From Legionella micdadei (GTDB taxonomy: Bacteria > Pseudomonadota > Gammaproteobacteria > Legionellales > Legionellaceae), in the NCBI RefSeq assembly GCF_000953635.1, contig NZ_LN614830.1:2347001-2411000 (forward strand): a stretch of 64,000 nt of DNA, read 5' to 3'. Shown piece after piece: positions 46,895 through 54,299 of this stretch (position 1 is its first letter; each line of letters begins with the position of its first letter). Under the pieces are notes generated by a model, which saw only the letters and a program-made list of their open reading frames with translations, had not been told where the DNA came from and did not search any database. The position numbers were made by a program, and so were the translations under genes.

Positions 46895-47422
46895 ATGAAA
46901 GCCAGAGAAGAGAAAAAATCCCCAGGAATATTTAAAGCAACTTTTGATGTTATAAAAGCGGCGTTTTCAAATGTGGATGAAAGTTATGAATACAAATTTC
47001 CACAACGAAAGATGCTACACGAAAAAGCACCGCCTCATGTGCAAGCAGTTAACCAGCATCTTGATAAAGAAGGGGTTGATTTGGCTCAAGAGCATGTTAC
47101 CCACTTTGAACGAGGATTTGAGATAGATGGGCACGAAGGCGAAGGCTATCAACATAATATGAAAAAATGGGCAAAAACCGTAAAAAATGAAAGGAAAATT
47201 GCTGATTCATTTCAAAAAGAAGCGGATGAAGAGGCCAAGAAAGGCGTTGACGCCGATCAAACTAAAATCACTTATGCAAAGGCAGGATATTTAGCCCATA
47301 CCCTATTTGGTTCCGGAAAAGCAGCTATGAATCCTTATGTCTCCCATGAGGAAGGATTAGGCATTGGCGCCATCCATGATTATATTGATTTTCAGCAGGA
47401 TCTTAAGCACGGGATGCAATAA
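46895..47422 (+). CDS. Orphan PmrA-box protein, candidate Dot/Icm effector
   Basis: A 175-residue, highly charged protein without signal peptide or membrane segment. ATG at 46895 follows AGAGGT. It is rich in Lys/Glu helices in the middle (HNMKKWAKTVKNERKIADSF, KEADEEAKKG). The last third, TYAKAGYLAHTLFGSGKAAM and GLGIGAIHDYIDFQQDL, looks more globular. No family recognised. The promoter carries a PmrA-type box, which in Legionella marks many Dot/Icm substrates; that is the main reason to call it a candidate effector. Confidence 0.6.
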   Translation: MKAREEKKSPGIFKATFDVIKAAFSNVDESYEYKFPQRKMLHEKAPPHVQAVNQHLDKEGVDLAQEHVTHFERGFEIDGHEGEGYQHNMKKWAKTVKNERKIADSFQKEADEEAKKGVDADQTKITYAKAGYLAHTLFGSGKAAMNPYVSHEEGLGIGAIHDYIDFQQDLKHGMQ

Positions 47423-47430
47423 TCATTTTT

Positions 47431-47469
47431 TATCAGAATCCTAGCAATGAACAAGTCAGGATTCTGATA
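47431..47469 (+). terminator. Hairpin after the 46895 gene, possible terminator
   Basis: A perfect 12-base inverted repeat (TATCAGAATCCT / AGGATTCTGATA) around a 15-base loop, starting eight bases after the stop codon. Only a weak T-rich run follows (tttgtt), so intrinsic termination is plausible, not certain. Confidence 0.45.
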
Positions 47470-47508
47470 TTTGTTAAGACTTATTGCTTTTATATAACCA
47501 GTTTGTGT

Positions 47509-47514
47509 TATAAT
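47509..47514 (+). promoter_or_regulatory. -10 element of the C58-like protease gene
   Basis: A consensus TATAAT preceded by TGTGT, about 30 bases upstream of the ATG at 47544. No good -35 at 17 bases and no PmrA box were seen here. Confidence 0.45.
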
Positions 47515-47543
47515 TTCCCTTGGCTTTTATAGGGAGAACAACC

Positions 47544-48131
47544 ATGCGTACTTTTTTCTGTTCACTTTTACCAACAAAAAAAGAGGAAACGACTCCATTC
47601 ACCACGCAAGGGGAGGTTTTAGAAAAATATGGTCAAGGCATTAACGATCAAGGCGAATTAGTAGGAATGTGTCGGCCAATGGCCAATGCTTACGCTAGCC
47701 TTATTTTAAAAGGCAAAAACCCTGAAGAATACCTTGCAGATGACAAGAAATTTTTAAAACTGGCAATTGAAGAAGAAAATAAGGAATTAGAATCAGGTGA
47801 TTCTGATGTTGACCACTTAGCTTTTAAAGAAAATGGAGCTGAGCACACTGACATTTCTGTTGCTAAGCGCGATTTAACTGAAGAAACCGTGACTGATTTA
47901 TTAGATGAAAATGATCATCTCTTAATTACTTACCCACAAAAAAAAGCTGCCCACGAGATTTATTTGGGTCGAATAAAAGAAGGCCGTTGCCGATTTTTTG
48001 ATGCAAATATTAAAGGTGGAGAAAGAAAGGGAGAATGTGAAGTATTAATTCACCAAGCAGTTAAATCAATGAAAGATCAATATACAACAGAAGACAGACC
48101 TTTCTCTGTGGGTATGAGTAAGGGAATATAA
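47544..48131 (+). CDS. Candidate YopT-like (C58) cysteine protease effector
   Basis: A 195-residue protein; ATG at 47544 follows GGGAGA. The residue pattern fits the C58 papain-like family of YopT/AvrPphB: Cys43 in ELVGMCRPMANAYAS at a helix start, His137 in KAAHEIYLGRI, and Asp153 in GRCRFFDANIKGGE, where the family typically reads FFDPNxG. The His-to-Asp distance is 16 residues, the same as in YopT (His258/Asp274). The short size leaves just the catalytic domain. C58 proteases cleave near prenylated or acylated host protein termini. No signal peptide. Assignment is by eye; a different papain-like clan member is the alternative. Confidence 0.62.
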   Translation: MRTFFCSLLPTKKEETTPFTTQGEVLEKYGQGINDQGELVGMCRPMANAYASLILKGKNPEEYLADDKKFLKLAIEEENKELESGDSDVDHLAFKENGAEHTDISVAKRDLTEETVTDLLDENDHLLITYPQKKAAHEIYLGRIKEGRCRFFDANIKGGERKGECEVLIHQAVKSMKDQYTTEDRPFSVGMSKGI

Positions 48132-48164
48132 AAGGAACGTAATTCTTTTTGATAGAGGGGTTGG

Positions 48165-48194
48165 TACTGTGCTCGCTGCAAAGCGATGCCAGTA
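48165..48194 (+). terminator. Imperfect hairpin with GCAA tetraloop
   Basis: TACTG-TGC-TCGCT-GCAA-AGCGA-TGC-CAGTA: two five-base stems flanking a symmetric internal loop and capped by a GNRA tetraloop, 33 bases after the protease stop codon. Only TTT follows, so it may be a weak terminator or an mRNA 3' stabiliser. Confidence 0.4.
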
Positions 48195-48257
48195 TTTGCT
48201 AGCGAATAGTAAATCTATATTGTTAACAAAAAACATAATTTGAGTGTAATTTACAAA

Positions 48258-49226
48258 ATGCCCCCTATTTTTAATACTTTCCCAAACCCAAGTTTATTCA
48301 ATTTTAGACATTTTCGTATTTCATATTCGCTCTTACCACCAATTAGAAATCTTATCTCGAGGTCAGTCGGCCATGATGCGGTAAATGTCGTTAGCATTGC
48401 TTGTGGTACAGCATTGGAATTATCTACCTTCGAGCTATTGGCTCGTTCCAGAGAAATCAAAGTGAATTATTTAGGCTGCGATATCAACAAACGTGATTTG
48501 CGGTTCAATGCTCGAGTCCTACAGCCCAAGTCCCCGAGTGTGAAGCAAGCCTATGTTCATGCTGATATTGCCAGTTCCCCTCCGGTGGCAGCCATAGCAA
48601 AGGCTCATTGCATAATTTGGCGTCATCCAGAGTTTTTAAGCGACCATGCCGAAACACCTAAAGAGTTAATTTTAGATATGTGTCAAATTTTATGGCATGT
48701 TTTAGACAATAAAGATGAAAAGGCTCCTCTACTGATTACCTGCTACGACCCTCATGAAATGATGTTGGTTATTGAGCTTATTCAGCAATTCTGCGAAGCT
48801 GATTTAAAATATGACTTAAGTATTGATACGCAACATGGCCGGGCATCTTGGCAAAACCCCATTGTTGCACCCGAAGACTTAGATCCATTATTTAATTTGA
48901 ACCACCACGACCAATGTCAATTGCTCATTACACAATGCCGCCTTAAAAGCGTAATCGCTGATCGCGAGCTATTTTTGACCACATTATCTAGGGCTTTTCA
49001 TACTGTTTTATCAAGAGTACAAGCAGAGACGCTTAACCCTTTATTGAACCTTTTAGAGAATTTAAATAAACCTAATCTTGATGTGCTTAGAGAAGCCGTC
49101 TCTTATTTAAATAATCAAATTCGAGAAAATAGTGCTCCTTTTATGAAAAGGGAAGAATTACTTACTGTGTTAACTATGCATTATGAGCAATCAGAAATTC
49201 TCAATCAATCAACTTGTTGCATTTAA
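48258..49226 (+). CDS. Methyltransferase-like orphan protein, candidate effector
   Basis: A 322-residue protein. VNVVSIACGTALELSTFELL resembles SAM-binding motif I of class I methyltransferases, and YLGCDINKRDLRF supplies the acidic residue after strand 2; CIIWRHPEF follows at the place of motif IV. The C-terminal ~110 residues are helical and unassigned. The start is uncertain: ATG at 48258 lacks a clear ribosome site, and TTG at 48240 is the alternative. The C-terminus ends STCCI, not a proper CaaX box. It sits among other candidate effectors; function unknown. Confidence 0.58.
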   Translation: MPPIFNTFPNPSLFNFRHFRISYSLLPPIRNLISRSVGHDAVNVVSIACGTALELSTFELLARSREIKVNYLGCDINKRDLRFNARVLQPKSPSVKQAYVHADIASSPPVAAIAKAHCIIWRHPEFLSDHAETPKELILDMCQILWHVLDNKDEKAPLLITCYDPHEMMLVIELIQQFCEADLKYDLSIDTQHGRASWQNPIVAPEDLDPLFNLNHHDQCQLLITQCRLKSVIADRELFLTTLSRAFHTVLSRVQAETLNPLLNLLENLNKPNLDVLREAVSYLNNQIRENSAPFMKREELLTVLTMHYEQSEILNQSTCCI

Positions 49227-49253
49227 ATAACTCAATTGATTTGATAAATAATC

Positions 49254-49282
49254 AAAATGGCCTTAGAATGCAGGGCTATTTT
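49254..49282 (+). terminator. Candidate intrinsic terminator after the methyltransferase-like gene
   Basis: AAAATGGCC / GGCTATTTT pair (nine bases, one G-T) around an 11-base loop, ending in a T run; located 28 bases after the stop codon. Confidence 0.5.
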
Positions 49283-49309
49283 TACTAGAGCGTTATTCGG
49301 TTCTTCATC

Positions 49310-50185
49310 ATGTGGTATTACAAACTTCTTTTTGCCTTAATCTCTAAAGTCAAGCAGGCAGACCAAGAACAAGCAGACTCTTTTTTAATCTCTTTTATTT
49401 CGGAAATTAATAGACAATTTCCTGAATCGGTGCCCCCTCAAGTGTGTTTGGGCCTTATCGATAAGATGTATCGAAAATATGGGCAAGTCGCAGACGATTC
49501 TATTGCAGTTAGCAAATTTACTTCTGATTTATTTGCTTTAGGCATTATTTTATCTAAAGCCACAGAAGATGAGGCAGTTTATGTGGAGGATTTTAAAAAA
49601 ATTTACCAAGATCCTGAAAAGCTACGCATTCTTGGCTTTTCAGCAGACATCCCAACCATTAGCCAAGTTAAAGATTTAGAAATAAAACAGCTGATAGAAA
49701 TAGGCTACAATGTGAGCCCGGATTTAAACCACATCCTGCAGATTTTGAATCATCAAAACGAACAAAATATCAATATCGAATTGATCATTTATTTCAGTAA
49801 CTTAATGGTCGAAAGCAAGTTATTTGATGACTTTCTTAGCCAAGTTTATGCGCAATATCGGTCAAATTTAAACCACTTATCAAGCCAAATAGGTTCTGCT
49901 CCCAAGGTAATTAAAAAAAGAAAATATGATGACACACGAGATAAAGAGGACACCCAACCCGATAAAAGAGTTGGCTTCTTAAACCCCTATAACCAATGTC
50001 TTTTTTTAGATTCCCAACGATGCCATTACCCTTCTGTTCAACCCAAACGTTACATTTCAAGAAAAGAATTTATACAAATTTCACCGATCGCTTTTTTTGA
50101 AGGGCAACAGTATAGCAAAAATTGTTCTCAGCCCTCTGAAGAAGTCCAAGAGCAACCGCCATGTAGTTCGCAATTTGAAATTTAA
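49310..50185 (+). CDS. Orphan protein with NLS-like KKRK motif, candidate effector
   Basis: A 291-residue protein, mostly helical to about residue 195, then a low-complexity linker with VIKKRKYDDTRDKED and a proline/serine-rich tail. The last residues, SEEVQEQPPCSSQFEI, contain a Glu-rich block of the kind found in C-terminal Dot/Icm secretion signals. KKRK followed by acidic residues resembles a monopartite nuclear signal. No catalytic motif is recognised. ATG at 49310 lacks a strong ribosome site. It follows a likely terminator, so it has its own promoter. Confidence 0.58.
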   Translation: MWYYKLLFALISKVKQADQEQADSFLISFISEINRQFPESVPPQVCLGLIDKMYRKYGQVADDSIAVSKFTSDLFALGIILSKATEDEAVYVEDFKKIYQDPEKLRILGFSADIPTISQVKDLEIKQLIEIGYNVSPDLNHILQILNHQNEQNINIELIIYFSNLMVESKLFDDFLSQVYAQYRSNLNHLSSQIGSAPKVIKKRKYDDTRDKEDTQPDKRVGFLNPYNQCLFLDSQRCHYPSVQPKRYISRKEFIQISPIAFFEGQQYSKNCSQPSEEVQEQPPCSSQFEI

Positions 50186-50225
50186 TTGACACTAGGTTGT
50201 CACAAAATAAGGAATTTCTTGGGAG

Positions 50226-51365
50226 TTACCCTCGAAGTACGCGTTTGATAAAAATGACATCCATTAAATCTTTAAGCGTAATTATTCCGTAAAGCTTACC
50301 CTCTTGGGTAACGATCAAACGTTTGGTCATGTGAGATCGCATGATTTCTAGGACTTTTGCAACATCGGTTTCAACATCGACCATATTTTTTTCTGAGCAT
50401 TCGGACATAACTTGCATGACACGAATTTCTGGCCACTTTTCTCTTTCTGTTTCGCTTACTGTATCAAAAGAAATACTTCCTACTAATTCACCATTTTGCA
50501 TGACTGGATAGAGTTTGTGGTAGTAACGATAGAAATAATCTTCTACTAACTCTTGAAGCGTTAAATCAGATGCGACATAAATTGGGTCTTTTTTGACGTA
50601 TTTTTTTATAGAGTCTCCGCGGAATATTTCTTTGATAAAGAGTTCTTGATAAGACATCTTAGAAATAGACTGCAGAAAAAACCCAATTAATATCATCCAT
50701 AAACCACCGATTAGACCCCCTTGAATAAGTTGGATAATCCCTAAAAAAATCATACTAAAACCAAGCCAAGTTCCACCCTGGGAAGCAATTCGTGTCGCCC
50801 ATTTTAAATTGTTAGACCACCACCACAAAATTGAACGAAGTATTCGTCCGCCATCTAACGGAAAACCAGGCAACAAATTAAAAACTGCTACAACAAAATT
50901 GATTATGCCTAGGTAGTGTATTACACCGGTGAGTAAGATAGGCCAATTCATTGCAATACCAATTCGAGAAAGGGCATAGAAAACTACCCCTAAACCGATA
51001 CTAAGCAATGGACCAGCCCCAGCCATTAAGAATTCTGCCTTAGGGCTTGGTGGCTCAGCCCCCATCTTCGCTACCCCACCGAAAATAAAAAGCTTAATTC
51101 CTGTAAAAGGGATCCCATATAACCGCCCGACTAAAGAGTGACACAATTCATGCAATATAATCGACAAAAAAAGCCCTATTGAACCAATAAAGCCCATAAT
51201 CCAATAGTACCCTACACTATAGCCTGGGTATTTTATGGGAAAATACCCATCAGCTAATGTCCAAGTGATAAGAATGGCCAAAAAAAACCATGTCCAATCC
51301 AACCTTATTTCAAAACCAAATAGCTTGAACAGGTAAAGTCCTTCATCCTTTTTATTCAAGTCCAT
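50226..51365 (-). CDS. Site-2 protease family (M50) metalloprotease with CBS pair
   Basis: A 379-residue membrane metalloprotease. Five or six helices span residues ~15-230; zinc site HELCH (LSIILHELCHSLVGR) with the distal FPLDGGRILRS carrying the third ligand Asp. The C-terminal ~130 residues are two CBS motifs (MQNGELVGSISFDTV; VTQEGKLYGIITLKDLMDVI) that usually bind adenosyl ligands and regulate. Members cleave substrates within the membrane. It converges with the 49310 gene. Housekeeping rather than effector. Confidence 0.92.
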   Translation of the reverse strand: MDLNKKDEGLYLFKLFGFEIRLDWTWFFLAILITWTLADGYFPIKYPGYSVGYYWIMGFIGSIGLFLSIILHELCHSLVGRLYGIPFTGIKLFIFGGVAKMGAEPPSPKAEFLMAGAGPLLSIGLGVVFYALSRIGIAMNWPILLTGVIHYLGIINFVVAVFNLLPGFPLDGGRILRSILWWWSNNLKWATRIASQGGTWLGFSMIFLGIIQLIQGGLIGGLWMILIGFFLQSISKMSYQELFIKEIFRGDSIKKYVKKDPIYVASDLTLQELVEDYFYRYYHKLYPVMQNGELVGSISFDTVSETEREKWPEIRVMQVMSECSEKNMVDVETDVAKVLEIMRSHMTKRLIVTQEGKLYGIITLKDLMDVIFIKRVLRG

Positions 51366-51607
51366 CTTATTGTTCGCTCATAAGATAATTGAGAGATAAC
51401 TAGCAAAATTTGTTCCATAAAGTAAGGAAAGCAGAGTGAGCATGACGATTGCGGTTGCTGATCGACATACTCTAACCAAAAACATTGAGGTGATGGTTCT
51501 CCCTGATTATTAAATTATGCACACGATGGAGATACTGTTATCATTTACGAGTCAGGGTCTTTTGATCCTAATCTATTTGGGTTTGTGAACTTAGCGAACG
51601 AGACTAT

Positions 51608-52126
51608 ATGAATAACAAATTAAACTATTCTATCAGAGCGGCAACCATACAAGACGCTCATGCAATTGCCGAAACGCATATACGTTCTTGGCAAGGCATG
51701 TATAAAGAATTTATTCCCGAGTCGATATTAAACAATTTATCCATAGAAGAAAGAACTCAACAGTGGCAAGAACTGATCTTGCAAGGAGTAAAAGTATTAG
51801 TCCTTGAAGTTGAGGACAAAGTGGTTGGTTTTGCGAGCGTTTGCCGCTTCCGAAATGCACATGCAGAAGATTCATCAGGGGAAATAAGTGCTATTTACTT
51901 AGATCCCCATTATTGGCGCATGGGATTAGGAACTAAACTCTGCACAGCTGCTATTTCAGAACTTGAATCACAAGGATATAAAAAAATATTCCTTTGGGTT
52001 TTAGAAGGCAATACGCAAGCCCGTAAATTCTACGAATCACTGAACTTTAAGGCCACAAACACCACGAAATTGGAGGAGTTTTATGAAGGAGGAGCTCTAC
52101 TAACAGAGATCCTTTATTGGAAATGA
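51608..52126 (+). CDS. GNAT family N-acetyltransferase
   Basis: A 172-residue acetyl-CoA-dependent transferase. YSIRAATIQDAHAIAETHIRSWQGMY is the typical N-terminal motif of this subgroup; SGEISAIYLDPHYWRMGLGTKL is the acetyl-CoA pyrophosphate loop (motif A), and WVLEGNTQARKFYESLNF is motif B. The acceptor is unknown. A single gene between the convergent 52176 gene and the divergent protease. Confidence 0.9.
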   Translation: MNNKLNYSIRAATIQDAHAIAETHIRSWQGMYKEFIPESILNNLSIEERTQQWQELILQGVKVLVLEVEDKVVGFASVCRFRNAHAEDSSGEISAIYLDPHYWRMGLGTKLCTAAISELESQGYKKIFLWVLEGNTQARKFYESLNFKATNTTKLEEFYEGGALLTEILYWK

Positions 52127-52175
52127 TATATCTCTTTAAGACGATAAAAAATAAACCATTTCTTGGCTTGTATGG

Positions 52176-52901
52176 TTAGCCGGGTTTTGGAAGAGAAAAG
52201 TCCGAAATTTGCTTAATATCTCTATCCACTTCTTGGCCTTTTACTTTCCAGACAAAAAAAATGGGGATGATGAATAAGGATGCAAACAATTTTGCAATTA
52301 TCATTCCTGTAGTGTCTCTGCGTTTTTCGAATAGATGCTTTCCGGTCTCATGATTGATGTCTTTGAAGTAGGCCGCTTTAAATGTGCTTAATTTTTCCCC
52401 GAAGTTTTTTTCTTCATCATTAAAAATTTTAAGGTAACCTTCTACTGATTTAATCTTGTCTATAGCGAGTGCAATTTCTGGGTATTCCTGCAGTTGTGAA
52501 CTATCGCGCAATTCAGTAAGTATGGTTTTTTTGTATGGAAAATAGATTTCAGCATGGGCTTCAAGAACCTGGTTTAAATGTTCTCTGTATTTTTCTAAAA
52601 CTGCTTTTAAATTAAAAAATTTATAGCTTGATTCAAATAGTGCTACTTGTGAAGGTTTACTTAACGCTTCAAGTATTGTGCCTGCAGTTTCTTGCGGGTT
52701 AGGGTAAATAACGCGATTCTCTAATTTTGCATCTATCGCTATAATTTTTTTAAGTAAATCGATAATAGTCTTTTGAGCCTGTCTTGTATTTGTCTTGCTA
52801 AGCGAGTGGCAGGTTTTGTCAATAAGCGCTAACAAAGCTGTATGCTTGGCGTTGGCTTCTTTTAAATTGTGTAACCACTTAAGAAATTCGGGGTATTCCA
52901 C
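52176..52901 (-). CDS. Orphan PmrA-box protein with C-terminal hydrophobic segment, candidate effector
   Basis: A 241-residue, almost entirely helical protein. The start is GTG at 52901, the only in-frame start before an upstream stop, with AGGAG six bases before it. Residues ~20-190 are charged helices with coiled-coil character; a hydrophobic stretch, MIIAKLFASLFIIPIFFVW (~200-218), could insert into or attach to membranes, followed by a short tail. No family recognised. A PmrA-type box lies just upstream, and the tail-anchor-like layout is common among Legionella effectors. Confidence 0.6.
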   Translation of the reverse strand: MEYPEFLKWLHNLKEANAKHTALLALIDKTCHSLSKTNTRQAQKTIIDLLKKIIAIDAKLENRVIYPNPQETAGTILEALSKPSQVALFESSYKFFNLKAVLEKYREHLNQVLEAHAEIYFPYKKTILTELRDSSQLQEYPEIALAIDKIKSVEGYLKIFNDEEKNFGEKLSTFKAAYFKDINHETGKHLFEKRRDTTGMIIAKLFASLFIIPIFFVWKVKGQEVDRDIKQISDFSLPKPG

Positions 52902-52922
52902 ATCATTCTCCTAGTCAACGCA

Positions 52923-52955
52923 AGTCTAACAACTAAACATTAAGGAAATATTATC
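52923..52955 (-). promoter_or_regulatory. PmrA-type tandem box and -10, promoter of the 52901 gene
   Basis: Read on the minus strand: GATAATATT-TC-CTTAATGTT (52955 to 52936), seven bases, then TAGACT (52928 to 52923). The second half-site differs from cTTAATatT by one base and the first by two. The predicted transcript start is near 52916, only ~15 bases before the GTG. Confidence 0.68.
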
Positions 52956-53045
52956 TTCTGAGATTTAGGGCACAAATTTAACCTTGAAACAAACGTATAC
53001 AAAAATAAGGTGCAGGTTGGGTCAAGGCCCAACCTTTTGAAAGTG

Positions 53046-54140
53046 CTAAAGTAAAGGTGTTGTTTCGGATCTATTTTCGCCTACTTCCAAACTGATTTTT
53101 TCAGCTTTTTTACTCACAGGATTGTTATTATATAATCCGTTTTCTACTAAATATTGGATAGTTGCAACCTGGTTTTGTCCCCTGGATAATTCGCTAGATA
53201 CCTGATGCTTACCTTCTTTTGGTTTTAAACCGACAACCTCTTTAATTTTGCCGAAAAATCCTGACGAGGCAACGGGTTGCGACACTCTAATCAACTGCTG
53301 TGGGACTTCCAATCCTGGAACAATTTCGCCTTTCTGTCCCAGTCTTATTAACTCATTATGTACCCATAATGAAGCGGGAAAATGCCTAATCAAAAATTCA
53401 TGGGTAATTATAGGAGAAAATGAGATAACACGGATTGGCGAATTATCCGGCATTGGGTATCGACCCTTAATATCATTCACTGTGAAAAATTCATAGGTAG
53501 CAAGGATTGGTTTTGAAGGAAGGTGTTCAGCGTCGAGTGTTTTTTGCTCATCATTTGACTCTTGTTTACGTTTTCCTTTGGATTTTTTGATCTCATGGTG
53601 ATACTGCTTTAATTCCCTTTCGAATTGACAATAAGTAGCCTCACTTAGTACCAAATGAATGTTGGTTTCTTTGGAATAGTTAGATTTACAAAAATCATGC
53701 AGGCTTGAATACATCTTAGCAAACTCTTCAGCCTGCTCTTGGGATCGAAACAAAGCACCATGTGTTGCCTCAAACTCACCAACCTTATCCTCATCAGTTA
53801 CAAGCCAGTAGTCTTCCCCCTCCTCTTCTGATAACGAAAGAGGAACACCAAATTTACAACCTTCTTTACGGCCAATCAAAGCAGTTGCCTTTGTAACCGT
53901 CCCTACTTTATAGCAGTTTGTTCCCTCAATTTTTTTGACACTAATCGGCAGCTCAATTTCTTCTCCTACCAATAAATCTGGGCAGCTTTTAACAGGACTA
54001 TTTTTTAATTTTTTGTACAATTTAGCTGATACATTGCGTTGTAACCATTCTTCATCAAGTTTAATTTTTCTAATATGCATTTTTGCTTTTCCATGAATTA
54101 AGCGGCGCACCATAATACCATTACAAAATTTATTTTCCAT
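53046..54140 (-). CDS. Hypothetical protein, candidate effector
   Basis: A 364-residue soluble protein without a recognised domain. A central basic run, HEIKKSKGKRKQESND (around residue 185), could be a nuclear signal or just a linker. Around it are two globular parts (~20-165; ~210-300). The C-terminal ~70 residues are polar with KKAEKISLEVGENRSETTPLL. ATG at 54140. It is divergent from the 54300 gene across a 159-base spacer holding a CpxR-like triple repeat. No PmrA box. Effector status rests on orphan nature and neighbourhood only. Confidence 0.5.
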   Translation of the reverse strand: MENKFCNGIMVRRLIHGKAKMHIRKIKLDEEWLQRNVSAKLYKKLKNSPVKSCPDLLVGEEIELPISVKKIEGTNCYKVGTVTKATALIGRKEGCKFGVPLSLSEEEGEDYWLVTDEDKVGEFEATHGALFRSQEQAEEFAKMYSSLHDFCKSNYSKETNIHLVLSEATYCQFERELKQYHHEIKKSKGKRKQESNDEQKTLDAEHLPSKPILATYEFFTVNDIKGRYPMPDNSPIRVISFSPIITHEFLIRHFPASLWVHNELIRLGQKGEIVPGLEVPQQLIRVSQPVASSGFFGKIKEVVGLKPKEGKHQVSSELSRGQNQVATIQYLVENGLYNNNPVSKKAEKISLEVGENRSETTPLL

Positions 54141-54180
54141 GCACTTATTTGCATTCCCTTTTTCGCCTCAAACAAGATCC

Positions 54181-54207
54181 GTAAAACTAGTGTAAGAAAT
54201 CAGTAAA
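54181..54207. promoter_or_regulatory. Triple GTAAA repeat, candidate CpxR site
   Basis: GTAAA-N6-GTAAG-N6-GTAAA: three pentamers at an exact 11-base period in the spacer between the divergent 54140 and 54300 genes. CpxR recognises GTAAA repeats with such spacing, and in Legionella it controls icm/dot genes and some effectors. A TATAAT at 54246-54251 could serve the plus-strand gene. Confidence 0.5.
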
Positions 54208-54299
54208 AATCAATTGTTCTTTCTTAATAAATACCTATTTTATTTTATAATTTTTAACATTCATCATGACGTTATCAATACGAATTAGGAAATTTCGCT

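Noticed and set aside
49212-49226. C-terminal STCCI of the methyltransferase-like protein as a prenylation box
   Set aside because: A CaaX box needs Cys at the fourth position from the end; here that residue is Thr.
50186-50210. TGACA/TGTCA inverted repeat between convergent genes
   Set aside because: Only five bases of stem and no T tract; too weak to call a terminator.
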